DNA from: Cystobacter fuscus
Lineage (GTDB): Bacteria > Myxococcota > Myxococcia > Myxococcales > Myxococcaceae
Direction of reading: 5' to 3'
NCBI RefSeq assembly: GCF_002305875.1
Contig: NZ_CP022098.1
Span: forward strand, 6,820,001-6,884,000
DNA: 64,000 nt
Part shown: positions 8,103 to 16,022 of the stretch, piece after piece
Numbering within the stretch: the stretch's first letter is position 1
Layout of the letters: each line of letters starts with the position of its first letter
The notes under the pieces: model-generated
What the model saw: only the letters and a program-made list of their open reading frames with translations
Database searches by the model: none
Told to the model about the DNA's origin: nothing
Program-made: the position numbers and the translations under genes

Positions 8103-8951
8103 CTATCTTATCAATTCGTCCCCGCGAAACACCATCGCCTTGCTGATGCCGTGAGCGGCCTCCTCCTGACCGAGTCCTGAGCCTCTGGCGTCGATGATGA
8201 TGTTTCTTGCCTGCCCGCCCTTGCGAATCGAGTTGTTGACGACGTTCTTGACTGTATTCGGGCTGGCTCCGGGATCGAGGGTCTTGTACTCCGTCTTCAC
8301 TCCGTCAACGAACCTATCACCCTGACGTCCAGCCCCCTCCACTCCCTCAAGTGGATTGGGCTCGGCTTTCCGTCCTTTGCTCTCCAGGTACTCATCAATG
8401 CGAGCGTTCTTCTCCTCCTCGCGAAGCTCTGCCTTGGACTTCTTGGATTTTTCAGCATCCGAATCATCGCCCGCTCCCCCCCCTTCTCCCGAACTCGCCA
8501 TCAACGTGCTCCCCGCAGCGGCCGAAGCGCTCGTCGCACCAGTGCCGACGACGACGGTCGCTTCCTCCACCACCAACACGGGCACCGCTACGCCTTCGGG
8601 AGTAGACAACCAGCGAACGCCTGGAGCCGGGAGCCGCATTGGCGGGACTGTTGGACCCACTCGCCCAGCAATCAGGCCACCCAGGACGTTACCGAGCGCC
8701 TCGCTCTTCTGAGCGTCGGACATCGAGGGCCAGCTCTCGACCAACTGCACAGCTCCATATATACCGAACGCAACCAATCCAATGGTGAGGGCAACGGCAA
8801 GCCAGGCAGGGGCGGAGGCAATCAGGATGAGCGCACCCAAGCCAATGAGCAGCCCTTCCGCAACTCCCTTCAGAAAACAGGGCAGGCAGAACTCGTCAGG
8901 CAGGAGATCGTCGAAGAATTCACAGATACCATTGAAGATCCGCTCGAACAT
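8103..8951 (-). CDS. Polymorphic toxin with CdiA-CT-like nuclease domain
   Basis: 282 aa. The N-terminus carries a Cys-containing amphipathic segment (FCLPCFLKG) and two hydrophobic segments around residues 31-70, which may thread or chaperone the toxin. A low-complexity Ser/Gly and Lys/Glu linker follows (about 135-195). The C-terminal 85 residues contain GDRFVDG, TEYKT and ARNIIIDARGSGL, which resemble the CdiA C-terminal tRNase family; Asp212 with Glu221-x-Lys223 fits a PD-(D/E)xK core. The PAAR gene lies upstream on the same strand and the likely immunity gene 51 nt downstream, so delivery by a type VI secretion spike is likely. The exact target is not known. Confidence 0.7.
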   Translation of the reverse strand: MFERIFNGICEFFDDLLPDEFCLPCFLKGVAEGLLIGLGALILIASAPAWLAVALTIGLVAFGIYGAVQLVESWPSMSDAQKSEALGNVLGGLIAGRVGPTVPPMRLPAPGVRWLSTPEGVAVPVLVVEEATVVVGTGATSASAAAGSTLMASSGEGGGAGDDSDAEKSKKSKAELREEEKNARIDEYLESKGRKAEPNPLEGVEGAGRQGDRFVDGVKTEYKTLDPGASPNTVKNVVNNSIRKGGQARNIIIDARGSGLGQEEAAHGISKAMVFRGDELIR

Positions 8952-9022
8952 ACCAGTGTCTCGTCATCAAGCAGGTGGAGCCGAGGCCTGACCGCAGGAC
9001 GATTCCACAAGAGTATTCATGC

Positions 9023-9238
9023 TCACCCGCTCCTGGCCGAATCGCGGTAGGAACTACAAGCGGTCGCCAGGAGAAGGTTGGCTCGATCTCCGCTGGAGAG
9101 TTTCGAACTGGTCAGGAGCGCTTGAACCCAGGCATGAGCTGAATTCGAATCGAAGTTTTCTCCCAAAAGGAAGCTCACATCGACGAAGCACATCACTTCT
9201 CTCTTGGTGGTCAAACCGTAACGCTTGGCCCGGCCCAT
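9023..9238 (-). pseudogene. Remnant of a T6SS accessory protein (DUF4123-like C-terminus)
   Basis: A 71-codon frame between the PAAR and toxin genes on the same strand. It encodes RAKRYGLTTKREVMCFVD and LLGENFD, a pattern I associate with the C-termini of DUF4123-type adaptor proteins that load effectors on PAAR spikes. An in-frame TAG lies 21 nt upstream of the ATG and no ribosome binding site is clear, so the larger N-terminal part is missing. I read it as a truncated adaptor gene. The rest of the 372-bp gap (8952-9324) shows nothing else. Confidence 0.35.
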
Positions 9239-9324
9239 GCAGAATTCCAGGGGTGGCTATGGAGCACACAGAAGCGGGCCGGGCCATGTCCTGGGAAGTG
9301 CGTTGGTTTCCAGTCCCAGGGGAA

Positions 9325-9684
9325 TCAAGGCTCGACTCCAGCGATGACGGGCATTCCTTTCTTCGCGGCACTCGCCAAACACTGGGCCTGAGCAGGAGTG
9401 CCGATCAGCACGGTCGGGCAACCCACCACGATGACTCCACCGTGCGAGGTCGGGTCCCCAAGCCGTGCGGCGGGTTTACCTCCTATGAGCACCGTGGACT
9501 CGCCCTGAGATACCGAATCAGGAGGCCCCGCACAGACGAGAGAATCTCCAACGCGTGCTGCTGGCATGAAGCCAATCAGCACCGTTGGCTCCCCGGACGC
9601 TGTCGGTCCACCCACGTGGGGGACGGGCCCCGGCTCCACCTTCGGACACGTGTGCATGTCAGTAATTCGGGCGGCGGGCGGCAT
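9325..9684 (-). CDS. PAAR domain protein (T6SS spike tip)
   Basis: A 119-aa PAAR protein, the pointed cone that caps VgrG and carries effectors. The protein consists almost entirely of the PAAR fold: PPAARITDMHTCP at the start, HVGGP, then two GKPAAR/MPAAR repeats and DPTSHGGVI near the end, with the metal-binding His and Cys residues in place. The ATG at 9684 follows ggagga with good spacing. It is 132 bp downstream of the epimerase stop and leads a minus-strand set: PAAR, adaptor remnant, nuclease toxin, immunity protein. No other T6SS gene is in the window. Confidence 0.88.
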   Translation of the reverse strand: MPPAARITDMHTCPKVEPGPVPHVGGPTASGEPTVLIGFMPAARVGDSLVCAGPPDSVSQGESTVLIGGKPAARLGDPTSHGGVIVVGCPTVLIGTPAQAQCLASAAKKGMPVIAGVEP

Positions 9685-9816
9685 GGCATCCTCCTCCAAA
9701 TACTTGGTGGCAGAGCACTTAATGACGCGCCAAAGGGAGGAGTCAACGCCGTTGTCCAGCCAACATCCACAAGAGACCGGAACTAGGTTTTGGAACGGGC
9801 CCCCCACAGTGGCTAC

Positions 9817-10782
9817 TCAGCCCTCGTGGCCCCGGTACCAGGCCACGAGCCGGGCGAGCCCCTGTTCCAGGGGAATGGAGGGACGGAAGGCCGTCACGCG
9901 CTCCAGCGCCGTCACGTCCGCGCACGTCACCTTCATCTCTCCGGGGGGCGCGGCCTGGAGTTCCACCCACGCCTTGCTGCCCAACAGCTCCTCCAGCAGA
10001 TCCACGAGCCGGGCCACCGCCACGGGCACGCCCCGGCCCACGTTCAACACGCGATAGCGCGGCGGGCCACCGGTGGGCGGAGCGTCCAGCACCCGCATCA
10101 GTGCCTCCACCACGTCGTCCACATAGGTGAAGTCGCGCTGGGGCTTGCCCTCGCCGTGCAGCACCAGCGGGCGACCCTCCAGCATCGCCCGCAGGAACAG
10201 CATGGGCGCCATGTCCGGCCTCCCCCACGGGCCATACACCGAGAACAGCCGCAGTCCGGTGATGGGCAGGCCGTACTGGTAGCTGTAGGCGTGCGCCAGC
10301 AGCTCGTCCGCCCGCTTCGTCGCCGCGTACAGGTTCAGCGGGTGCGCCGCCGCCGCCTGCTCGGAGAACGGCACCGGCGTGTCCGCTCCGTACACCGAGC
10401 TCGACGAGGCGAACACCAGGTGCCCCACCCCCGTGCGCCGGCACGACTCCAACACCTGGAGGAAGCCCGAGACGTTCGTCTCCGCGTAGTCCTGGGACTC
10501 CACCGGCTCCGCCCTCACCCCCACTCGCGCCGCCAGGTGCACCACCCGCTCCGGCCGTGCCCCCTCGAACAGCTCCCGGCAGGCCCGCGCGTCCCGGATG
10601 TCCATCCGGTGGAAGCCGAAGTTCGGCGCCGACCTCAGCCGCGACAGCCGCGTCGCCTTCAGCGTCACGTCTCCCGACGCGTCCAGGTTGTCCACCCCGA
10701 TGACCGAGTCCCCCCGGCTCAGCAGCCGCTCACAGACGTGATAACCGATGAAGCCCGCGGCTCCCGTGACGAGCACCTTCAT
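9817..10782 (-). CDS. NAD-dependent epimerase (UDP-glucuronate 4-epimerase-like)
   Basis: Extended SDR of 321 aa. The NAD-binding GAAGFIG motif lies at residues 7-13, the catalytic Ser region is FASSSSVYG, and the Tyr-Lys pair is [21 protein letters not shown] is typical of UDP-glucuronate/UDP-glucose 4-epimerases. It supplies sugar nucleotides for surface polysaccharide. The ATG at 10782 follows ggagcggg; codons further upstream are not conserved-looking. It was probably the last gene of the operon that begins at 19638, now separated from the FAD oxidase gene by the MpaB insertion. Three partial copies of its 3' end lie to the left. Confidence 0.9.
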   Translation of the reverse strand: MKVLVTGAAGFIGYHVCERLLSRGDSVIGVDNLDASGDVTLKATRLSRLRSAPNFGFHRMDIRDARACRELFEGARPERVVHLAARVGVRAEPVESQDYAETNVSGFLQVLESCRRTGVGHLVFASSSSVYGADTPVPFSEQAAAAHPLNLYAATKRADELLAHAYSYQYGLPITGLRLFSVYGPWGRPDMAPMLFLRAMLEGRPLVLHGEGKPQRDFTYVDDVVEALMRVLDAPPTGGPPRYRVLNVGRGVPVAVARLVDLLEELLGSKAWVELQAAPPGEMKVTCADVTALERVTAFRPSIPLEQGLARLVAWYRGHEG

Positions 10783-10877
10783 GTCCCGCTCCATGACGAT
10801 CAGGTGGCAGGGTCTGGGCGCTACCAAGCCCGGGGCCCTGTCTCCCTCCGCAATGCCGACGACATACCACCGAGTCC

Positions 10878-10968
10878 GTCCTCGATCCGCGTCTCGAGGA
10901 AGGGTTTCTGCCGCTCCCGCCAATCCCTGCTACTCGCACCTTCCGAGAGCAGTCGGCCCAACACCCCA
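10878..10968 (-). pseudogene. Duplicated 3' end of the FAD oxidase gene
   Basis: About 90 bp matching the end of the FAD oxidase gene (12240-12330) at high but imperfect identity, in the same orientation, starting just inside the stop codon. The shared peptide is ERQKPFLETRIED. It lies on the other side of the MpaB oxygenase gene, so that gene sits between a complete FAD oxidase gene and a copy of that gene's tail. It lies in the leader region of the epimerase gene. Confidence 0.8.
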
Positions 10969-11048
10969 AACAGGCGATTCGCGCGACGGTCGAGACTGGC
11001 ACGAGGCATGCTCCCAGGGTCGCTGCAAAGCCACACCCGGAGAATGCC

Positions 11049-12224
11049 ATGTCAGCCAGTACCTTGATTCACGACGGAAGCTCGGGCGAGTCCACCCCTC
11101 ACCGCTGGACGGATGCGGTCCTCGAGCCTTTTCGCTCCGTGGGAGACCCCGTGGCCGATCCGGTGGTCGAGTCGATCTTCGCCAACAACGAGGCCGAGAC
11201 CGTCACCCGCATGCTCAGGAGCATCGCGGCGAATGAGCACATCGTCCCGGCGGAGATGCCAGACGCGGTGGAGCAGTACCTGAACCAGACGGACGACTGG
11301 CCGGCCTGGGCCGAGCCAGAGAAGGTCCGCCTCGGCCAGCAGCTCTTCGGCCGCTACGGCATGCAGATGTCGTTGGCCCTCTTCACCTGGTCGCTTCCCA
11401 GTTGCTACGCGTGCGCCAAGGGAGCGGAAGTCCTCGTGTCCACCGGACGCATCGACAAGTACGTGCACCACCGGATCGTCGAGACGTCTCAGTTCCTCCT
11501 GGATGTGATGGCCGAGGGGGGATTGGAGCGGGGCGGCCGCGGAGTCCGCACGGCCCAGAAGATCCGGCTCCTGCATGCGACCATCCGCTACCACGTGCGC
11601 CACTACCCGAAGTGGCAGCCGGAGTGGGGAACGCCCATCAATCAAGAGGATCAAGCCATCACGCTCCTGACGTTCGCGCTGCTGCCCCGCACGTTGACGA
11701 AGCTCGGGCTCGACTTCACCCCAGAGGAGGCGGACGCCTTCTTCCATTGCTGGCGGGTGATTGGCCATATCCTGGGCATCGACGCTGCCCTGCTGCCCCG
11801 CGACCCGAACGAAGGCCAGCAACTCTGGGATGCCATCACCCGGCGCCAGGTGGCCCCATCGGAGGCCGGGCGCACGTTGACCCACGCGCTCATCCATTAC
11901 ATGAAGCAGCTCATTCCCGGAGCGATGTTCGATGGCCTCCCGACAGTGCTGATTCGCGAGTTGTGCGACGAGTCGATCGCCGATGCCGTCCTGACCGAGG
12001 AGCCGGACTGGACCCGCCATCTGCTGGGACCGATGCGCTTGTTCCTCAACCTGACGGACGAGGCGCAAGACCGCTCCGGCCTCGTGGCCAGGATCTCTGG
12101 AACCTTCTCACGCAAGCTGCTCGAGGGGCTCTTCTCCATCGAACGAGGCGATAAGCAGATCATGTTCCACATCCCCCAATCGCTCCAGGACGCGTGGGGG
12201 CTGGACACGGCGGCGACTCGCTGA
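11049..12224 (+). CDS. MpaB-family oxygenase (DUF2236)
   Basis: A 391-aa all-helical protein of the MpaB/latex-clearing-protein superfamily, heme b enzymes that oxidise hydrophobic substrates. Supporting segments are RLGQQLFGRYGMQMSLALF early on, TAQKIRLLHATIRYHV with its candidate heme-ligand His, and FFHCWRVIGHILGID. The ATG at 11049 has ggag 7 nt upstream. It is on the opposite strand to the surrounding operon and sits between the FAD oxidase gene (13 bp from its stop) and a duplicated piece of that gene, which marks it as an insertion. The substrate is unknown. Confidence 0.8.
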   Translation: MSASTLIHDGSSGESTPHRWTDAVLEPFRSVGDPVADPVVESIFANNEAETVTRMLRSIAANEHIVPAEMPDAVEQYLNQTDDWPAWAEPEKVRLGQQLFGRYGMQMSLALFTWSLPSCYACAKGAEVLVSTGRIDKYVHHRIVETSQFLLDVMAEGGLERGGRGVRTAQKIRLLHATIRYHVRHYPKWQPEWGTPINQEDQAITLLTFALLPRTLTKLGLDFTPEEADAFFHCWRVIGHILGIDAALLPRDPNEGQQLWDAITRRQVAPSEAGRTLTHALIHYMKQLIPGAMFDGLPTVLIRELCDESIADAVLTEEPDWTRHLLGPMRLFLNLTDEAQDRSGLVARISGTFSRKLLEGLFSIERGDKQIMFHIPQSLQDAWGLDTAATR

Positions 12225-12236
12225 GCCTCGATTCGA

Positions 12237-13595
12237 TCAGTCCTCGATCCGCGTCTCGAGGAAGGGTTTCTGCCGCTCCCGCCACTCCCTGCTACTCGCC
12301 CCTTTCGCGAGCAGCCGGCCCAACGCCAGACCCGCCGCGCACGCGTGGTGCACGTTGTCGTGGATGAACAGCGCGCTCCTCCCGAGGGGATAGAGGCCCT
12401 CGACCTGGCTCAAGGCCTCGAGCGCGCGCTCCCGGGACAGGGCGAAACCCCGGCGATACAGGGGATAGGCCGCCGCCACGCGGCGCACACGGCTGTCGAG
12501 CACCTCGACCCCCGCGAGGCCCGTGCGCTCCAGCGCGGGCCGCACCCGTCGCGTCAGCTCCTCGGGCGAGGCGCTCCAGAGCGCGTCCCCCACCGCGCAC
12601 GGCAGATCGAACCCCACCACCGTGCGCCCCGGAGGACCATGCCCGGAGAAGTTGCGCGGCTCGAAGAGGCGATTGGCCGGGAGCCGTCCGTCCGCGAAGT
12701 AGTGCACGTCCCGCTCGCTCCCCCGCTCCATCGCGAGCAGCAGGTACAACAGCGTCAGCGCCCGGTAGTCCAGGCCCTCGGCGGACTCGGGCCGGCCCAC
12801 CCAGCCGCACAGCCGTGGCAGGGGCACCGTCGCCACCACCGCCCGGGCCGGCACCTCCCGCCCCGCCACCACCACGGCCCGCACCCGCCCGCGCTCCAGC
12901 ACCAGGCCCTCCGCCGCCGCGCCACACCGCACCTCGCCTCCCGCCCGGCGGATGTGCTCCGCGAGGCCCTCGGCCAGCGCCCCCACTCCGGCCTCCGGGT
13001 AGAAGTAGCGCCGCCCCGCCGAGGCCCCTCCCCTCCCGAGCGCCGCGCGCAATACCTCCAGCGGGCCGCCCTTCCCCACCCGCGCCCGGCCGAGCGCCTC
13101 GTCCAACGCCTCGGGCTCCAGGCCCCACACCTTGCGCGCCGCGGGCTCGTACAGCACCCGCGCCGCATGCCGTCCCAGCCGCCGCGCCGCCTCCGCGCCG
13201 AAGTGGTGGCCCTCGGGGGGACGCAGCCGCGCCATCACCGCCGACACCCCATGCCGCGCCACCTCCGCGAGCCCCAACCCCCGCGCGATGCCGAGCAGGG
13301 ACAATGGATAGGGCAGGCGCTTGTCACCCACGTGCACGAGGCCCCGGCGCGCCCGCACCCGCAGTGCCCCACCGAGCGCCAGCCGGTAGAGCTCCAGCAC
13401 CTCGGGGGCGGCCGCCTGGTGCAGCCGGTGCGGGCCGTAGTCCACCTGGAAGCCCGCGAAGTCGAACGAGCCCGAGAGCCCCCCGACCCGCTCCTCGGCC
13501 TCCAGTACCACCACGCGCTCCCCGGCCCGGACGAGCGCATGCGCCGCGGACAGCCCCGCCGGGCCCGCGCCGATGACGACCGTGGGCGCGCTCAC
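12237..13595 (-). CDS. FAD-dependent amine oxidase / protoporphyrinogen-oxidase-like protein
   Basis: A 452-aa flavoprotein. It begins with a Rossmann motif VIGAGPAGLSAAHAL and the downstream EERVGGLSGSF, and ends with a FAD-contact region AGLALGRLLAKG. This pattern fits the NAD(P)-binding Rossmann oxidoreductases of the HemG/HemY/UDP-galactopyranose mutase group, which often sit in polysaccharide clusters with glycosyltransferases. The GTG start at 13595 overlaps the stop of the GT2 gene (GTGA). The duplicated copy of its 3' end is at 10878-10968. The exact reaction cannot be called. Confidence 0.82.
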   Translation of the reverse strand: MSAPTVVIGAGPAGLSAAHALVRAGERVVVLEAEERVGGLSGSFDFAGFQVDYGPHRLHQAAAPEVLELYRLALGGALRVRARRGLVHVGDKRLPYPLSLLGIARGLGLAEVARHGVSAVMARLRPPEGHHFGAEAARRLGRHAARVLYEPAARKVWGLEPEALDEALGRARVGKGGPLEVLRAALGRGGASAGRRYFYPEAGVGALAEGLAEHIRRAGGEVRCGAAAEGLVLERGRVRAVVVAGREVPARAVVATVPLPRLCGWVGRPESAEGLDYRALTLLYLLLAMERGSERDVHYFADGRLPANRLFEPRNFSGHGPPGRTVVGFDLPCAVGDALWSASPEELTRRVRPALERTGLAGVEVLDSRVRRVAAAYPLYRRGFALSRERALEALSQVEGLYPLGRSALFIHDNVHHACAAGLALGRLLAKGASSREWRERQKPFLETRIED

Positions 13596-14317
13596 CCCGT
13601 GCCTCTCGCGGGAGGCAGCTCCAGGGCCGCGAGCGTCCTCGGGGCCCGGCCCGCCCGAAGCCAGCCGATGCCTCGCGCCACGGTGCGGCCCATGCGCCAC
13701 GTGTCGCGCACGGGCCTCCACTTCGAGCGGCCCACGCGCGCCCGGTAGGCGATGGGCTGGAAGACGATGGGATCTCCCGCCGCCGCCAGGGCCAGCGTCA
13801 GCGTGGTGGTGAGCGAGAAGCGATCCGGCAACACCGGCGCGAGCGACAGCAGATCCGCCGTGCGCAGCACCCGCAGGCCCGAGTTCAAGTCCGGCGCCGC
13901 GAAGCCACCCACCCACCGCACAGCACCCCGGAAGAGCGCCTTCACCACCGAGCGCGCGAGCGACTCCCCAGGTCCGAAGCCCGGCCGCGCGCCGATGGCC
14001 TGCCGTGCTCCCGCGCGCACCGCCGCCACCAGCCCGGGCAACGCCGCCTCCGGGTACGTCCCATCCGCGTCGAGGAGCGCCAGCCACGTGCCTCGCGCAT
14101 GAGCGGCCCCGACCTTGATCGCCGCGCCGTAGCCGATTCCGCCCACCGTCAGGACCCGCGCCCCCGCCTCCCGCGCCGCCTCGCCCGTACCGTCGCGCGA
14201 GCCATCGTCCACGACGAGGATCTCATGCACCTCGTGCGCGAGCGCCTCTCGCACCCGCCGCACCACGCCCGCGACGGCATGCACCTCGTCGCGCGCGGGA
14301 ATGACGACGCTGATCAT
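13592..14317 (-). CDS. Glycosyltransferase family 2
   Basis: A 241-aa inverting GT-A enzyme of the dolichol-phosphate-mannose-synthase type. It opens with ISVVIPARDE and has VVDDGSRDGT (nucleotide binding) and LLDADGTYPE (DxD region). FAAPDLNSGLRVLR is typical of polyprenyl-phosphate glycosyltransferases. The product lacks C-terminal membrane helices. The start overlaps the upstream gene (ATGA) and the stop overlaps the FAD oxidase start, so the three are translationally coupled. The GT-C type membrane protein at the head of the operon could use a lipid-linked sugar made here. Confidence 0.87.
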   Translation of the reverse strand: MISVVIPARDEVHAVAGVVRRVREALAHEVHEILVVDDGSRDGTGEAAREAGARVLTVGGIGYGAAIKVGAAHARGTWLALLDADGTYPEAALPGLVAAVRAGARQAIGARPGFGPGESLARSVVKALFRGAVRWVGGFAAPDLNSGLRVLRTADLLSLAPVLPDRFSLTTTLTLALAAAGDPIVFQPIAYRARVGRSKWRPVRDTWRMGRTVARGIGWLRAGRAPRTLAALELPPARGTG

Positions 14318-14889
14318 TCCCCGTCCGCCTCCACGGGCAGGGGCCGCCACATCTCCCACAACGGCCAGAGCAGCATGGGCAACCAGCCCAGCGCCGCGCC
14401 CACCACCGACACGGGCATGAGCGCGCCCCACCCCGGTCCGCTGAAGCGCACGAGCAACGGCGCCAGCAGGTGCACGAACGTGGCCACCGAGGAGAAGGCG
14501 ATGACGCCCACCTTGAGTCGCACCGACAGCGACGTGAGCATGAACAGGTGCCCCACGATGAGCAGCACCACGGGCACCGTGAACAGGTGGAAGTGGAACG
14601 TCTCCATCACCTGACGTGCCGGCTTCTCCAGCCGCAGGGGCTCGGGGGCCACGGCCTCGTCGGGCAGCTCCAGCGCGGGGCCTCCGGCGTCGTCCGCCAC
14701 GGGCGCGGGCGCGGCGCCGCCCCGGTAGTACTCCGCGGCGCTCCGGGCCGACAGGGCCCCGAACGAGTCCGCGTAGAGCCACACCGAGGAGGCCAGCCCC
14801 AGCACCAGGAACAGCAGGAAGCCGGTGTAGAGGACTCGCGCCTCGAGCGACAGGCGGGTGATGGGAAATGGCCGGGCGAACTGGCGCAC
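14314..14889 (-). CDS. Four-helix membrane protein with conserved-looking histidines
   Basis: A 191-aa inner-membrane protein I do not recognise by name. One helix lies near residue 20, followed by a periplasmic Ala/Pro-rich loop, then three helices from about residue 95 on. His residues lie at ETFHFHLF, LIVGHLFML and TFVHLLAP, spaced as in heme b-binding membrane proteins. The GTG start at 14889 is 7 nt beyond the stop of the FMN-binding protein gene; the downstream GT2 start overlaps its stop. Together with the FMN-binding protein it could form a transmembrane electron path; this is inference. Confidence 0.65.
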   Translation of the reverse strand: MRQFARPFPITRLSLEARVLYTGFLLFLVLGLASSVWLYADSFGALSARSAAEYYRGGAAPAPVADDAGGPALELPDEAVAPEPLRLEKPARQVMETFHFHLFTVPVVLLIVGHLFMLTSLSVRLKVGVIAFSSVATFVHLLAPLLVRFSGPGWGALMPVSVVGAALGWLPMLLWPLWEMWRPLPVEADGE

Positions 14890-14896
14890 GAGCGGG

Positions 14897-15466
14897 CTAC
14901 CCCTTGGTGTTGCGGGACGCGTCCGGCTTGAGGACGAGCTCGTCCAGGAGGATGAGCGCGCGGCGCACGCCAACGGCCATGGAGCGTGAGGAGATGGTCG
15001 CTCCCGTCACCACGTCGATGTCCGTCCCCGCGCGCACCGGATCCTTCACCGTCTTGCCCTGGAACTGGCGGCGGAAGCGCGCGTCGGAGATCTCCTGCCC
15101 GTAGGCCTCGCGGTACACCATCACCTCGTGGCGCTCGACGGTGCCCTCGGGCGACAGCTTCACGGCGAAGGTGATCTGCTCGTGCTGGCCGAGCTCCTCG
15201 TCGATGAGGGCGTAGCCGTCCACGTGCTCGCCCGTGGTGGCCACGAAGAAGACGTACTCGGCCTTCGCGGGCTTGTAGCCGAGCCGCCCCTGCAACGCCG
15301 CCTGCTCCGCGGGACCGAGCTTCACCTTGCGGTAGGTGACGCGCTGGCTCTGGGGGAAGAACTCCTTGAGGACCTGCGGCGTGGTGAAGTACGTCGCCGC
15401 CGCGCGCGCGGGCAGCGCCACCACTCCACCCAGCAACACCATCCACGCCAATACGAAGTGCTTCAC
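14897..15466 (-). CDS. Exported FMN-binding domain protein (ApbE substrate)
   Basis: A 189-aa periplasmic protein with a Sec signal peptide (hydrophobic segment followed by LPARAAA). The C-terminal half is an FMN_bind domain with DIDVVTGATISS, the D-x(2-3)-[ST]GA[ST] signature on which ApbE covalently attaches FMN. The GTG start at 15466 follows aggggagga. An apbE gene is divergently encoded at 19796, so enzyme and substrate are in one locus. A single flavin domain suggests it shuttles electrons between membrane or lipoprotein partners in this operon. Confidence 0.82.
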   Translation of the reverse strand: MKHFVLAWMVLLGGVVALPARAAATYFTTPQVLKEFFPQSQRVTYRKVKLGPAEQAALQGRLGYKPAKAEYVFFVATTGEHVDGYALIDEELGQHEQITFAVKLSPEGTVERHEVMVYREAYGQEISDARFRRQFQGKTVKDPVRAGTDIDVVTGATISSRSMAVGVRRALILLDELVLKPDASRNTKG

Positions 15467-15486
15467 GGCTCCTCCCCTTAGCATGC

Positions 15487-16007
15487 TCATGGCAGCTCCC
15501 GGACCGACTGGATGACGGCCTGCCGGACGTGCGAGCGCCAATTCGTCCGCGATTGATAGAGCCGCTCCGCGGTGGTCGCCCTCCGCTCCCCACTCGTCCA
15601 CACCTGCCCCGTGGGGCCGACCATGAGCGACTCGAGCGTCACCTGCACCTGGCCGAGCGGCTGGAGCGCGGAGAGATCCAACCGCGTGAGCACCAGCACC
15701 ACCGTGGCGTCCGCCTGGCGCTCGCGCGCGAGCCGCGCGGCCTCCTCCACCGTGGGCGCGAGCCCCTCGACGGTCTCCACCCCCAGCACCGAGAAGCCCC
15801 GCGCGCGCAGGGCCTCGGCCGCCTCCCGGGCCACGACGTCGCGAGGCTCCTCGCCGCCGAACACGTCGGCCACCACCCCGCGCGGCGCGGGCCGGGGCAC
15901 CACCGAGGCCCCACCACCACCACGCGGGACGGGGCTCCCGCCGGCCGGGGCGGCGTGGCACACGCGGCGGTGATCAGGAGTGCGACGAGCCATGGAAAGA
16001 AGCGCAT
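15487..16007 (-). CDS. Lipoprotein of unknown function (frameshifted)
   Basis: ATG 16007 begins a clear lipoprotein signal (MRFFPWLVALLITAAC). This frame loses sense after VVVVGPR, while the continuation (GASVVPRPAPRGVVADVF to VRELP, stop at 15487) lies in the next frame. The switch falls in a repeat of GTG triplets ending in GGGG near 15908-15940, and 521 nt is one base short of a multiple of 3, so one base appears to be missing. The mature part has a beta-rich region with VLVLTRLDL and VQVTLESLMVG, and a terminal helix. I do not recognise the family. It lies between the porin (15 nt) and FMN-binding (20 nt) genes. Confidence 0.65.
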
Positions 16008-16022
16008 GGGAGGAGTGCCGGA

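Noticed and set aside
3724-10782. Epimerase repeats as att sites of an integrative element.
   Set aside because: The copies differ in length (62-408 bp), one has an internal deletion, and no integrase, excisionase or replication gene is present.
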